This document shows, one piece after another, positions 41,868 to 52,170 of a stretch of DNA of 64,000 nt; position 1 is the stretch's first letter, and each line of letters starts with the position of its first letter. Origin of the DNA: Clarkia xantiana subsp. parviflora (taxonomy: Eukaryota; Streptophyta; Magnoliopsida; Myrtales; Onagraceae). The DNA is taken from contig JAPTYO010000017.1 of the NCBI GenBank assembly GCA_036873135.1, positions 3,906,001 to 3,970,000 on the forward strand. Direction: 5' to 3'. Below the pieces are notes generated by a model, which was given only the letters and a program-made list of their open reading frames with translations, ran no database searches and was not told the origin of the DNA. Both the position numbers and the translations under genes were made by a program.

Positions 41868-42502
41868 GGGTTAAAGATTCACTTAATACTATATGTTTGC
41901 AAGAAATTCACTGTTCATACCATATTTTTTTTTTACCAATTTGGTACCAAACGTTTCAATATTTTACCGTTTTCATACCTCCGTTAAAGTTCCGTACAAT
42001 TTTGGCCGTTAAAAGTCATGTGTCGTGCATGTGAATGACCCTAAAGTTTTTACTTTATTTAGCCCCTCTAACACATTCTTAATTTTTAATTTTTTCAGTT
42101 TAGTCCTAAAATTTCAATATCGAAACCTTGACCCAAATTGACCTAGTCCTAATTGGGTCCAATAAGGGCTAGGTCCCAACCAATTGACCTAGCATAAGGC
42201 TATGTTCGGCTAGGTCAATTTAGGTTAAGGCTTCGGTATTGAAATTATACGACTAAATTGAAAAAAAATTAAAAGTTAGAAATGTATTAGAGGGACTAAA
42301 TTGAATAAAATCAAAAGTTTAGAGCCACTCACGTGCACGTCTGCACGTGACTTTTAACGACCATAATTTACGGAACTTTAACGGAGGTATGAAAACGGTA
42401 CAAAATGGAAACGTTTTGTACCAAATTGGTACAAAAAAACATATGGTACAAACAGTGTATTTTGTGCGAATATATGGTATGAATTGGACCCTTCCTTAAC
42501 CC
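41868..42502. mobile_element. Mutator-like foldback element 3, copy 2
   Basis: Duplicate of 36593-37227 with the same imperfect TSD pair, so also older than the duplication. Confidence 0.85.
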
Positions 42503-43873
42503 TATAATTTTCTTGTGTTTAGTTTAAGCTCAAAAACTAATTTGTTGAAAACTAGTCAATATTCATCTATCCCCCAGCATCCTAATTAATATTCCTTAAT
42601 ATTACATAACATCTCCTTAGGGAAGTCACTGCACTAAGCAAACTCTCTCTAATGCTATGAGTATGGAACTCCTTCTCCAGCCAACGCCTAAGCCAAAGCC
42701 GGAAGCCCTACCACAGCGGATGGTCTTGTTTATCCTCGCATCCACCCCACTTTTCACCCCCGCCTCGCCTAACCGTGGAGTCCATTTCTCCCTCCCCCAC
42801 CGCTCCTCTATCGAGCCTGTTCAAACCTCGAGACGGGAACAACTTCTTAGAAGTGCGCACATCGTCTTCGCCACAACCACTGCCCCCGAGCGTGCACAAG
42901 AACCGTCCGAATATGTTGTTTCCCTACACATCAATCTTTATTAATTGATCCCATCCAATTCCTGTATTGTTCATACGAGATTTGATGTGCGACCGACAGA
43001 CACAACGGACTTCGTGCTACTCATAGGTTAAGAGCGTTGTAGCATCCGCGAAACGTTCATTCCCAACCAGTTACTTCTCTGTGCCGTGTTTTACCCTTGG
43101 TCAAATGTTATTTCCTAGTTTCCCTTAAGGAATACTTCTCCAAGGCATTCGTACAAGTATTCACAACCTTCAACAAGTATCCGACTGGTGGCCACCTAGT
43201 GAATACAAGGGTTGGAGAATTAGAGATGTGCATGACCATCCCCATTGCTCATATCCTTAGTCAAACTCAACTGGTTCCCAAAACGTGGTCACTTGCCCTT
43301 TTTGTTCGGGCACTACGCTCGTACGCCTGGGAGCGAACATTGAGCCCAACATTGGACATGAGCTCCGAGTGGTAAGGGTACTTCGGGTGAAGCTTCATTC
43401 AGCACCCAGGATCAGTCACACCCTCAAGGTGAAGAAGTTTGTGCCCTTCGGAATCTCGGAATATTCCGACTAACACAACCGAGCCCGACCCGGTGGTCGA
43501 ACATGGCACACGCAGTATGAAGTGCGCATCAACAGCTTATCCTGAATTTATATCAGGAATGAGAATGTCATATGCTATCGTAGATACCCATCTAGCCCAG
43601 AATGTGGTGGTAGATGAGCAGAGATCGTCACGACGATCTCCAAAACTTTGATCATTTCATGTTACCCAGAAACCAAATGATCATTTTGCTTAACCAGGTT
43701 TATCTTTTGAAACACCATGGTTCTTAGCTGGTCTTGATATGACTGAGGAATCCTTTCATCAAGACGACCATGCATGTGTAACATGGCAAGGTACTCATTC
43801 GACATATTTTATTAGGAGGTTTTACGCTCTAACGACTAATTAGATCGTCCATACGATGTAACTATGCCATTAT
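42503..43873. other. Gene-free part of copy 2
   Basis: Duplicate of 37228-38598. On the minus strand its right end is continuous with the 3' untranslated region of copia-1, matching copia-2 after 63887 for about 100 bases. Confidence 0.45.
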
Positions 43874-43968
43874 GACATCGTAAAATTATAAACTCAATTA
43901 GAAATTCTTTTATTCAAACATTACTCCAAATTCAAAATGTTACTGTCACATTACAAGCCTTATAAACC

Positions 43969-46010
43969 CTATGCAAGCCAAGCAGTTTTACGTGCTTTTC
44001 GAAAAAATAAAGCCTTAGTTAATGGATTTGCAACCATGTTCTTAGAAGGCGTGTATTTAACTGTGATCAGCTTGTCTTCTACCACAATTTTCACATAGTT
44101 ATATTTTATATAAATGTGTTTAGTCCTACTATGGTACTTATGATTCTTGATTGCCCCTATCGCTGCTTGACTGTCAGAGGAAACGCACAAAGGCTTAATC
44201 ATGTCCTCGATGTCAAATAGGGTAATCATCAGTCTCCTTAGCCAAACAGCCTTCTGTGCATTCTTTGAGAGAGCTAAGAATTCGGATTTCATAGTAGACA
44301 GCGTGACACATGATTTCTTTTTTGCTCATCCAATAGATGACAGCATTAGCAAGGAGCAACACTTCTCCTGAGGTGGATTTACGATCATCTAGATCACCAC
44401 CGTGGTCGGCGTCACTATATCCTATCAATTCTAGCTTACTTCCCTCATAGCACAGTCCGTAGCCTGCCGTACCCTTCAGATATCTCATAATTCGTTTAAC
44501 GACTTTTAAATGTTTATAACCAGAGTTCGATTGGAAACGCGCTACCAAACCCACATCGTAACAGATATCAGGATGAGTGCACTGCATCGCGTACATCAGA
44601 CTTCCTACCATATTGAGTTACTCTGCATTTTTCATTTGTTCACGCTCTACCAAGTTCTTTGGGCCATCACGCTTCGACAGCGCACACTCAAATACAACCA
44701 GCGTATCCACAGGTTTAGCATCAAAGATATTCAACCTTCTCAACAACTTGTTGATATAGGTTTCCTGAGAAAGAAAAGATCTTCGAGCACCACGATCCCT
44801 AGCAATCTTAATGCCTAGGATGTAAGTGGCCTCCCCCATGTCTTTCATCTCAAACATAGATGCTAACATGGACTTTGATTCATTCAAGAAACTCACATCG
44901 TTCGCGGCAAGCATAATGTCATCGACGTACAACGTCAAGATAACATACTTTGACCCGAGGTCTTCGTGTACACGCAGGAATCCTCGTGAAGATTCACGAA
45001 TCCGTTGCCAGCGATTTCTTCGTGGAACCTGCGGTACCATTTCCGAGACAATAATTTTAGACCATAGATCGATCTTTGGAGCTTAAAACTTTACGTTTAT
45101 TTCCAGGGGATGAGAAGCCCTGGGTGCTCCATGTAGATCTCTTCCTCCAAGTTCCCATGAAGAAAGGCAATCTTAACATCCATTTAGTGCAGCTCGAGAT
45201 CGAGGCTAGAACCAAGGCCAAAATGGCCCGGAACGTGTTGTAACGCACAGTCGGTAAGTTTCATCAAAGTCCACTCCGTGGAGTTGGGTATATCCTTTAG
45301 CGACAAGTCGATCTTTATATCGCTCAACGTTTCCATCAGCAGTGAGTTTCAATTTCAGAACCCACTTAGCCCCTATTGTTCTGCGATTAGCAGGAAAATC
45401 AACTAACGTCTAAACAGAATTAGCTTTTGTAGAGGCGATCTCTTCCTCCATTGCTTTCTTTCATTTCTTTGATTGAGGACCTTCCAAAGCTTGTTTATCC
45501 GTTACCGGTTTATCAACCGAAGTAAGGGTGCACAATTCACATCTTTCGATGGGATACTTCTTGGGAGAAGTTTTCTGCCTTTGACTACGTCTAGGCTCAT
45601 TATTCCCATCTAGAACTAAACTCCCACTAGGAACAATGCTTCCATTTGGAACGAGGGCATTACTAGAACCATCTGCTACAACTTTTCATAGACGACCTCT
45701 TGGTATCGGGATCCTACCTCCGAGATGAATTCCATGGTCTCTCCGACCAGAAATCAAGTTGGTTGTCCCACTCCCACTGGCCTTAGCAGGTAGTTGAAGA
45801 ATTATAGTATTTTCATCCAACGATTCAGCAACTAGATGATTATGATCAGGTTAGGCTTGATTCGCACCCGGGGCAACTATGATTTCTGTGGTTGGATTGC
45901 CTCCTCCCACTGGATTTATTATGATTTCCCCATTCTCATTTACCATATCATTTCCTATTGTTGCTCCCTCAAATCTCCCACTCGAAGTAAGTGGGGCCTG
46001 ATAATTCTCA
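43969..46010 (-). pseudogene. Copia-1 pol fragment: linker, RT and RNase H
   Basis: Read on minus: a linker with TSPKKYPIERCELCTLTSVD near 45560, an N-terminal RT part (KLKLTADG, RLVAKGYTQLHGVDFDET) near 45350-45240, the RT active site YVDDIMLA at 44929-44906, then SLMYAMQCTHPDICY, YSDADHGGD and the RNase H end (SDSQAAIGA, YHSRTKHI, NPLTKALF) to 43969. These are standard copia RT-RNase H landmarks. At least four frame changes or stops divide it (near 45248, 45050, 44615 and 44290). No integrase motif is found upstream. Confidence 0.85.
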
Positions 46011-46527
46011 TCCCTAGGTTAAATCGTTTCATTTCCGGTTTTAATTTAATTCAATCCAAACGGTTTCGCACGTGATTATTATTACTAATTATTTCATTTA
46101 ATGGAGTACCAATAATCAAGCAAGATTTATAACCGGTTCATTCTTAGAACTATGCAATCAATGGATTTTTTAATGGCATTATGATTTTACTCAAAGAATT
46201 GGTTGTGGGAGAAGATGTATGGAGTTGTTTGATTCGGCTATTTCCAATAACCTTAATGCTTTGGTTTACTTACATTTTGGATCGATCTCGTTTCTAGCCG
46301 AGTCGATTACTCTTGATAAGCATAACTCATTTCGAATCGAACTGTAACTACTTTATTCAATGAATCTGAAACAATAATAACCAGAATTCAAATAAAAATG
46401 AACATTAGGAAAACCAACACAAACAATACTAGGGTCTCAGATCTCAAACTTGAAGCAATCATGAAGAAGAATGATGGACAGGTCTTCTTAACCGAGTTGT
46501 ACCGTGAAGGTACTAATATCATGGTGG
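46011..46527. other. Gene-free gap between copia-1 gag and pol
   Basis: AT-rich. Read on minus it resembles 50500-50830 of copia-2 (for example GAATAAAGTAGTT, TTGC(A/G)TAGTTCTAAGA, GTACTCCATTA), so it is a conserved part of this family, yet encodes no protease or integrase. Confidence 0.6.
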
Positions 46528-47172
46528 TTATCGCACCGGATCATCGTTTAGACCTTTTGTTGCCGGGGTTGCCAAGCATTTCAGCATACCAATGAATCTG
46601 TCATCGAATGCCTCTGGCTCTTTCGGAAAGTTTCCTTCTTTATCATCTACTTCGAATATGTCTATTGTCGTATTAATCGATGTGATCAGACGCATGAGCC
46701 CTTTTTCGTCAACAAAGCATAAAAGAGGAAACATTCTCATTACTTTCCGAGCCCTTGTCCATACGTCTAACTCATCAGCGGGATCATGAAAGGCTATTAC
46801 ACCGTCGTCATTGCATAGAATACTGTTGTATTCTGCCATTAAGGCTCATGCTTCAGCGGCCTTACCTTTACCGAAGCGAAGGTATATGGCACACCAAAGA
46901 CGCAATGCGCTGAGTTGTATAAACTCTCCTTCTACTTCAGTTGACAGTTGCGAGAGAATTAATTCTCGTGCATTACGATCCTTCATCAACCTTTTCTTGC
47001 TGTTGCTCTCATGAGGGCTTCCATATTCGTCCAGGCTTATCCTTTTCGCTTTCGGATTAACTTGATCGTCAAGATCCGCAGCGATCAAGAGCTCCATAAC
47101 ATTATCTTTCCATGCATCATAATCCATGCCGTCCAGGTTGCGAGGTTCGTAGAACTGTATCGGTTCAGCCAT
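46528..47172 (-). pseudogene. Copia-1 gag
   Basis: The start was chosen at ATG 47172 (MAEPIQFYEPRNLDGMDYDAWKD), the usual copia Gag N-terminus in which a target phrase precedes a Trp. It continues through MELLIAADLDDQV, a Lys/Ser-rich stretch, LWCAIYLRFGKG and then, after an in-frame TGA at 46848-46846, LMAEYNSILCNDDG and a region matching copia-2 at 49945-50210. It ends before any CCHC knuckle. Confidence 0.75.
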
Positions 47173-48122
47173 GAAAACTAACACATTCATAATCATGCAA
47201 AATCAGGGAGACAATAACATTTTGAGAAAGAATTGCATACATCAAATATCTATTAAGATGGAATCCGACAAATAATGATTTCTCAGTCATCTAAGCCAAC
47301 CGACCACCAGTAAACCAATGGAAGATGGCATTGAAAGAGTTCACATTACAGTCGTCTTCTATCCAACAGATCAGTCTTTTAAAACGGTTTTTAATCGCAA
47401 ATTACCGGAACGGGGATTTTAAAACAAGCATACCCGATCTTGGCTTTCCCAAGGCCCTTTTTATTTTGGAAAAATATTCTGATGAATTCACTCATGCATA
47501 TATAATTCTACTATCCATGTAAATTATCATACGCCAGTAACATTCATCACACAAACCACACTCATGCTTACGCATCATGCCTCTAATGTTCCGAAGAACT
47601 CATGCTTGCATATATAATTCTACTTCCAAGTAAATTATCAAATGCGGCTAAATCCTCAACATTATAGCATACGTGTCAAACATGAAACTTCCACATCAAT
47701 CATACATATTTAACGACTGGTTTTCGATTTTAAAATAATTTTAAACATTAGGGGTTGATTTTCAATTCATGCTTATATTCAATTACGCAACATTCTAGAC
47801 ATGAATCCTAGGCATTTTCAACCATAACAACATGTCTATCCTAGTGCGCATTCCATATATTTAACCAGGGCTTCGCCCCCAACATGCAATATCCAGCTAG
47901 CTTGACTCAGTCAAGAGGACCGTTCTAATCATGCATAAATATATATTGAATAATCAACAATTACAATTCAGCCCACTAATTAATCTAGTTCCAAAAACAT
48001 GTATCTCCGAGATCCATCCCCGTAATCGAAACAAGGCATAAATGTTATCAACCCTTGAGCACTGTGTAGGTCATTTAAGGTTCAAAACATTTGGATTTTA
48101 AAACTTGACCTCCCTATTTTAA

Positions 48123-48480
48123 TTGACTTATTTCGGTTCTGAAAATTCAGTTCGGTTAAGTCATTTTCGGTCCGGTTTGGTTCTGTTTGGTCCAGAAATT
48201 CCGGTTCAGGTCCGGTCCGATATAAAATCTGGTTCGGCTCGGTCCAGTTTTAATTTCAAAATCTGGTTCGGTCCGAACCGGTCCAATAAAATAGGGTTCG
48301 ATTCGGTTCAACACACAAAACCGGTTCAGTTAGATCCACTTAGTTACCCCGGTCCGACCCGACCCGATTAGGTCGAACCGATTGAGAAAACCCGGTTCGG
48401 TTTTAATTCGTCACGGTTTGATTATTGGACCGGCCCAACAATTAAAAACATAAAGGTTGGGCCGAAATGTTTACTTGTGG
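48123..48480. repeat. GGTTCGGT / GGTCCGGT low-complexity tract
   Basis: Dense imperfect repeats of GGTTCGGTTT, GGTCCGGT and their complement AACCGGTCC, giving a repetitive frame of the FRSGLV/FGPE style with no gene features. Confidence 0.7.
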
Positions 48481-48565
48481 CCTAAGTAGGGAATTGAAGT
48501 CCATTAAAAACATTTAGCTTAGCCACCAAGTAACATTAACTATATAAAATAATTTTCAATATTAA

Positions 48566-48679
48566 ATATATATATATATATATATATATAATTCGGCCAA
48601 TTTATAACATATATATATTTATTGCCAAGATTCTATCTTTAATACTAAATCAATCAACAATATATATATATATATATAT
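48566..48679. repeat. AT dinucleotide microsatellites
   Basis: (AT)n at about 48566-48590 and again at 48660-48679, separated by AT-rich DNA. Confidence 0.9.
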
Positions 48680-49279
48680 GAAAAATTCGGCACACACATA
48701 TATAAATATATATTTTATTTATTGTCAATATCTTAAATAGGGTAACAAATATACTGACAATATATTTTCTCAATCGTTTAGGTAACTAAATCTATCAATA
48801 ATATCTTTAACCCTATTAAATATTTAGATATATTGATAGTTATATATATTTCTATATATTAATGTGAATCTATCCTAATGTTTCCAATTATAGATATATT
48901 GTTACCTAGAATAATTTAAAATATGGTAAACAATATACTGATTTATTTCGGCCGAAATTTTGAAACTTGGTGCCTAAGAAATTAAAAATTTTACCTTGTA
49001 ATTTAGCTTAGGGTTCAGCCAGAAAAACCATATTGGAAACAAGTGGTCAAATTTTAAGATCAAATTTTAATAAGATCTATAATCCAATGTTCGATTTTGA
49101 TAAATATCACATTTTTCTTGAAGATCATGAACATCAAATTTCCTAAGAACATCATGAAAATTTCGGACCTTTACCATGTTAGAAATTCGAAAATTTAAAA
49201 CCTTTTCACTTAAAATTTTCGGTCCAAACTTAAAAATTTCAAGAACACCAATTTATCAAAATTATGAACTCCTAACAAA

Positions 49280-49292
49280 GGCTCTAATACCA
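49280..49292 (-). other. Primer-binding site of copia-1
   Basis: TGGTATTAGAGCC on the minus strand, one base from the LTR. It matches the plant initiator tRNA-Met site TGGTATCAGAGC except for one C-to-T change. Confidence 0.8.
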
Positions 49293-49293
49293 C

Positions 49294-49899
49294 TGTTAGA
49301 GTACGGGGAGTAATCACTCCGGATACTATAAACGTGGTACATGCTAGTAATCGATATTACGCAGCGGAAGATTCGCACATACCTCACAAGTAGTCCGTAG
49401 TCCCAGGATCCTTGCATAAGGGAGTTCACGATCCTCCGGTCGGCACCCGTAGAGGTTCTTGTAAAGTAATCCCTACGCGGTATATTCTCCAAAGCAAAGC
49501 CTTAGATCGATTCTTGACAAGGGATGGATATCCGGAGTGTTTGCTCGAAGGCAAATTGGCACACCCTTGGTGGTGATGTGGTTCGGCTGAATGTGGTGAT
49601 GTTTTGGGGGAAGGGTTTTCTCTCAAATCACCACTTAAAGGGAATTATGATTTCTTTATTCTAATAAAACCCCTAACACCCCATATATATAGGAGGAGTA
49701 AAGTGGACAAAAGTCCACTTCACCCCTCACTAATATTCGGCCGGCCTATGTATAGGGAGGCCCATATTTTGGGCCTCTCTCATGTCAATTGGGATTTGGG
49801 TCTGGCCCAATGTCCTAATGTGACAGGTACCCAATTAACTTAGGTAACATATACACATAATGGGCTTCCATTTACGATGCCCATCACCATATGCTTACA
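49294..49899 (-). repeat. 5' LTR of copia-1 (606 bp)
   Basis: TGTTAGAG...GCTTACA on plus, i.e. TGTAAGC...CTCTAACA in element orientation; the PBS adjoins one end and copia-2 Gag sequence the other. A TATATATA box is present on minus near 49682-49690. No partner LTR lies in the window. Confidence 0.75.
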
Positions 49900-51445
49900 G
49901 TGCTATTCGCCTCCGCTACGGTGGAGGAAAGGTCGCTGAAGCAAAAGATCTCATGGCAGAGTACTATAGTATTCTATGCAGTGATGACGGTGTTATAGCC
50001 GCTCATGATCCCGCTGACGAAGTAGACGTATGGACAAGAGCTCAGAAAGTAATGAAGATGTTCCCTCTGTCATGGTTTGCTGACGATAATGGACTCACAC
50101 ATCTGATCACATCGATTAAGACAATCGTAGATCTGCACGAGGCCAACCATGATGAAGGAACCACCTTCCAAGAACCCAAGACAACCGATGACAGATTCGA
50201 CAGTCTTCAGAAATGATTGGCTAAATCCAGCAATAAAAAGTCTAAACGATGGTCCAGTGGAAACCACCGTTGATTCGTTTGCCCTATTAGGTACACCTCG
50301 TTTACCACACACATAGAACTGATATACATTTTATTTGATGCAAGACATCTAATCGAATTCACTTGTGAATTCTTTTCAGGTGGAACGATGAACGTGGTCG
50401 TGACTGCTTGTCTATCTTACCTTCATTGAAGCTTCATTCTATAATTAGAAATCTTATTATTGTTGCTGACGGATTTCCTATTTGTTCGTTTAAATGTTTG
50501 AATTTTGGTTGATTAAGATTCGACTTTATTGAATAAAGTAGTTTCCATTCGATTTGAAATGAGATCTACTTGTCAAAATTAATCGACCCAATAAAATGGG
50601 AACGATCCGAAATGAAATTAAAAACTGAAATATCCACCAAGATGGTCGGATCAAACAAGAGTACTCATTCATCTAAATATCGCGAAACATTGAAATACCA
50701 TTAATATCCATCGATTGCGTAGTTCTAAGAGTGGACCGACTTATTTCTTTCTTATTTGTTAGTACTCCATTATGAACATGTTTGACACCGATTGGATTAA
50801 ATTAAATTGAACTTTGGAAACGAAAAGATTTAAACCATGAGATAGAACCTGGAATAGGTGCCACAGGCACATGTACCTCAGAAGCTGCAACTCATCGTTT
50901 TCAAAGTACGAATTTAATGATGAAGTGTTTTTGAATGAATGCTGAATTTTCATTTGCCTCCCTTTTGGGAATATTTCATTCAATGCTTACACGACGAACT
51001 CGTAAAGCATAAACTGACGCATAAGGCGAAAACTCAATGCACGGTTCAAAGATGAATAAGTCTTTGGGATGAATTAGCCAATGAAAAGGATGATGTCGGT
51101 AAAATGACTCTCCCACTAAATTCCCTGAAAGAGAAGTTTGGCAAGATATTCACATCAATAACACAATTCATCAAACAAAATCGGTCAAACACGTCGCCAT
51201 AAAAGTTAAAAAGAGTGATAATGAGTTAATTTTTATCATCATGCGACATTAACATGCGCATTAAACAAGTATTTGAACCGAGAGTATGATGACTACTCTT
51301 AGAGAATACATGTTTAAATTAGCTTGTGAGAATGGTACCGTGGTCGAACATGAGACGTTACATGCCTTGAGGACAAATTTTCAACGCTTGGTGAGATATA
51401 ACAGACGAAGTCTTGATCGAATTGGAGCAGGATAACGATGATAGT
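49900..51445 (+). pseudogene. Copia-2, left part: gag fragment and gene-free region
   Basis: The gag frame enters at AIRLRYGGGK (49905) and runs through MAEYYSILCSDDGVIAAHDP to a stop at 50216; it lacks the N-terminal half, which should lie beyond copia-1. 50217-51445 holds no reading frame, but 50500-50830 resembles the copia-1 gap on the opposite strand. Ends at the TSD ATAGT (51441-51445), where element D is inserted. Confidence 0.75.
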
Positions 51446-52115
51446 TGATGGGTTCCGATATAGCCGTTAGGCCCATTAACGACGACTAAACGGTGAATTA
51501 GGCCCACTGGGCTCCAAAAGAGGCTTAGAAGACCAATACGAGGGGTCCCAACAAGGTCGGTCCCGACATATGAGTTGTACGCCCCCGATGATATGCCTTT
51601 GAGTAGGCCCCGATGATATGCCTTTAAGTAGGCCCCAATGGTATGCCTTTGCGTAGGCCCCGATATTGAATCCCTGAGAATGCTGGCCCTGTCCCGATGA
51701 CGAGGGGCCCTGAGCGGTGACCAAAGGAGATAACTCTGGAGTCCCCGACATCCGTCGGGACTTGCCACCAGAGGATGAGGCCGAGAAACACGCCCACTAT
51801 CAGCGTAGTGGGGAAGTGGCTTGAAAAGACGGAACGTGGGCAAGTGGCCGAGATAAAGGGAGCGTGGGCTAACTGCCCCTGGCAGTTATCTCAACAGGTA
51901 ACTGGGGTAACTCCTCCCCTATATAAAGGAAGGAGTTACCTCAGGATTGATACATTCACATACTGATATACTTGCCTACATCGAGATACTCATTTAAGCA
52001 TCAGAGAGGGATTCTGGGTCACCGCCCGGTCTATCCCCTTCTTGCAGGATTACTTGGAGCAAAGGAGTTCGGACTTCCGTCAAGAACGTGCCCGAGTTCC
52101 AACCGTGATCCAACA
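51446..52115 (+). repeat. 5' LTR of element D (670 bp)
   Basis: TGATGGGTTCCGATATAG...CCGTGATCCAACA. Tandem GTAGGCCCCGATGATATGCCTTT-type units (about 51580-51665, about 30 bp, three to four copies) lie in U3. TATA box TATATAAA at 51920-51927. Confidence 0.95.
51920..51927 (+). promoter_or_regulatory. TATA box of the element D LTR promoter
   Basis: TATATAAA in CTCCCCTATATAAAGGAAGG; repeated at 61703-61710 in the 3' LTR. Confidence 0.65.
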
Positions 52116-52116
52116 T

Positions 52117-52133
52117 TGGCGTCGTCTGTGTGA
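52117..52133 (+). other. Primer-binding site of element D (two changes)
   Basis: TGGCGTCGTCTGTGTGA, versus TGGCGCCGTCTGTGGGA in A and B; one change is C to T at a CpG. Confidence 0.8.
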
Positions 52134-52170
52134 AACGTAACAAAAAGCAAAGATATCTTCTATCCGATCG

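Larger units (their letters stand above)
38599..43873. repeat. Tandem segmental duplication, copy 2 (5275 bp)
   Basis: Repeats 33314-38598 in the same orientation with an offset of 5285 falling to 5275 through homopolymer differences. It contains a TATA box (39136-39143), the GC hairpin (about 39426-39966) and foldback elements 2 and 3. Its right end runs into copia-1 (TATGACATCGTAAAATTA), while at the junction the same point runs into TATGACACGGGG; TGACA is shared by both outer borders. Confidence 0.92.
47173..49279. other. Leader of copia-1, gene-free, 2.1 kb
   Basis: No gene. Contains a direct repeat of about 45 bp with CATATATAATTCTACT (near 47490 and 47605), a GGTTCGGTT-rich tract (48123-48480) and AT microsatellites. 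Unusually long for a copia leader; probably includes later insertions. Confidence 0.5.
43874..49899 (-). mobile_element. Copia-1: defective Ty1/copia element on the minus strand
   Basis: 5' LTR 49294-49899, PBS beside it, a 2-kb leader, gag, a gene-free gap where protease and integrase should be, then RT-RNase H and a 3' untranslated region that runs into the duplicated block. No 3' LTR is found. All reading frames are broken. Copia-2 on the plus strand is a relative with the same internal gap. Confidence 0.8.

Noticed and set aside
33314..43873. The two 5.28-kb copies as a pair of giant LTRs
   Set aside because: They abut with no internal region, contain internal copia 3' sequence at the right end, and lack TG...CA termini with a TSD; a tandem duplication fits better.
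48123..48371. Open frame of FGPE/RSG repeats
   Set aside because: Product of the GGTTCGGT low-complexity tract.
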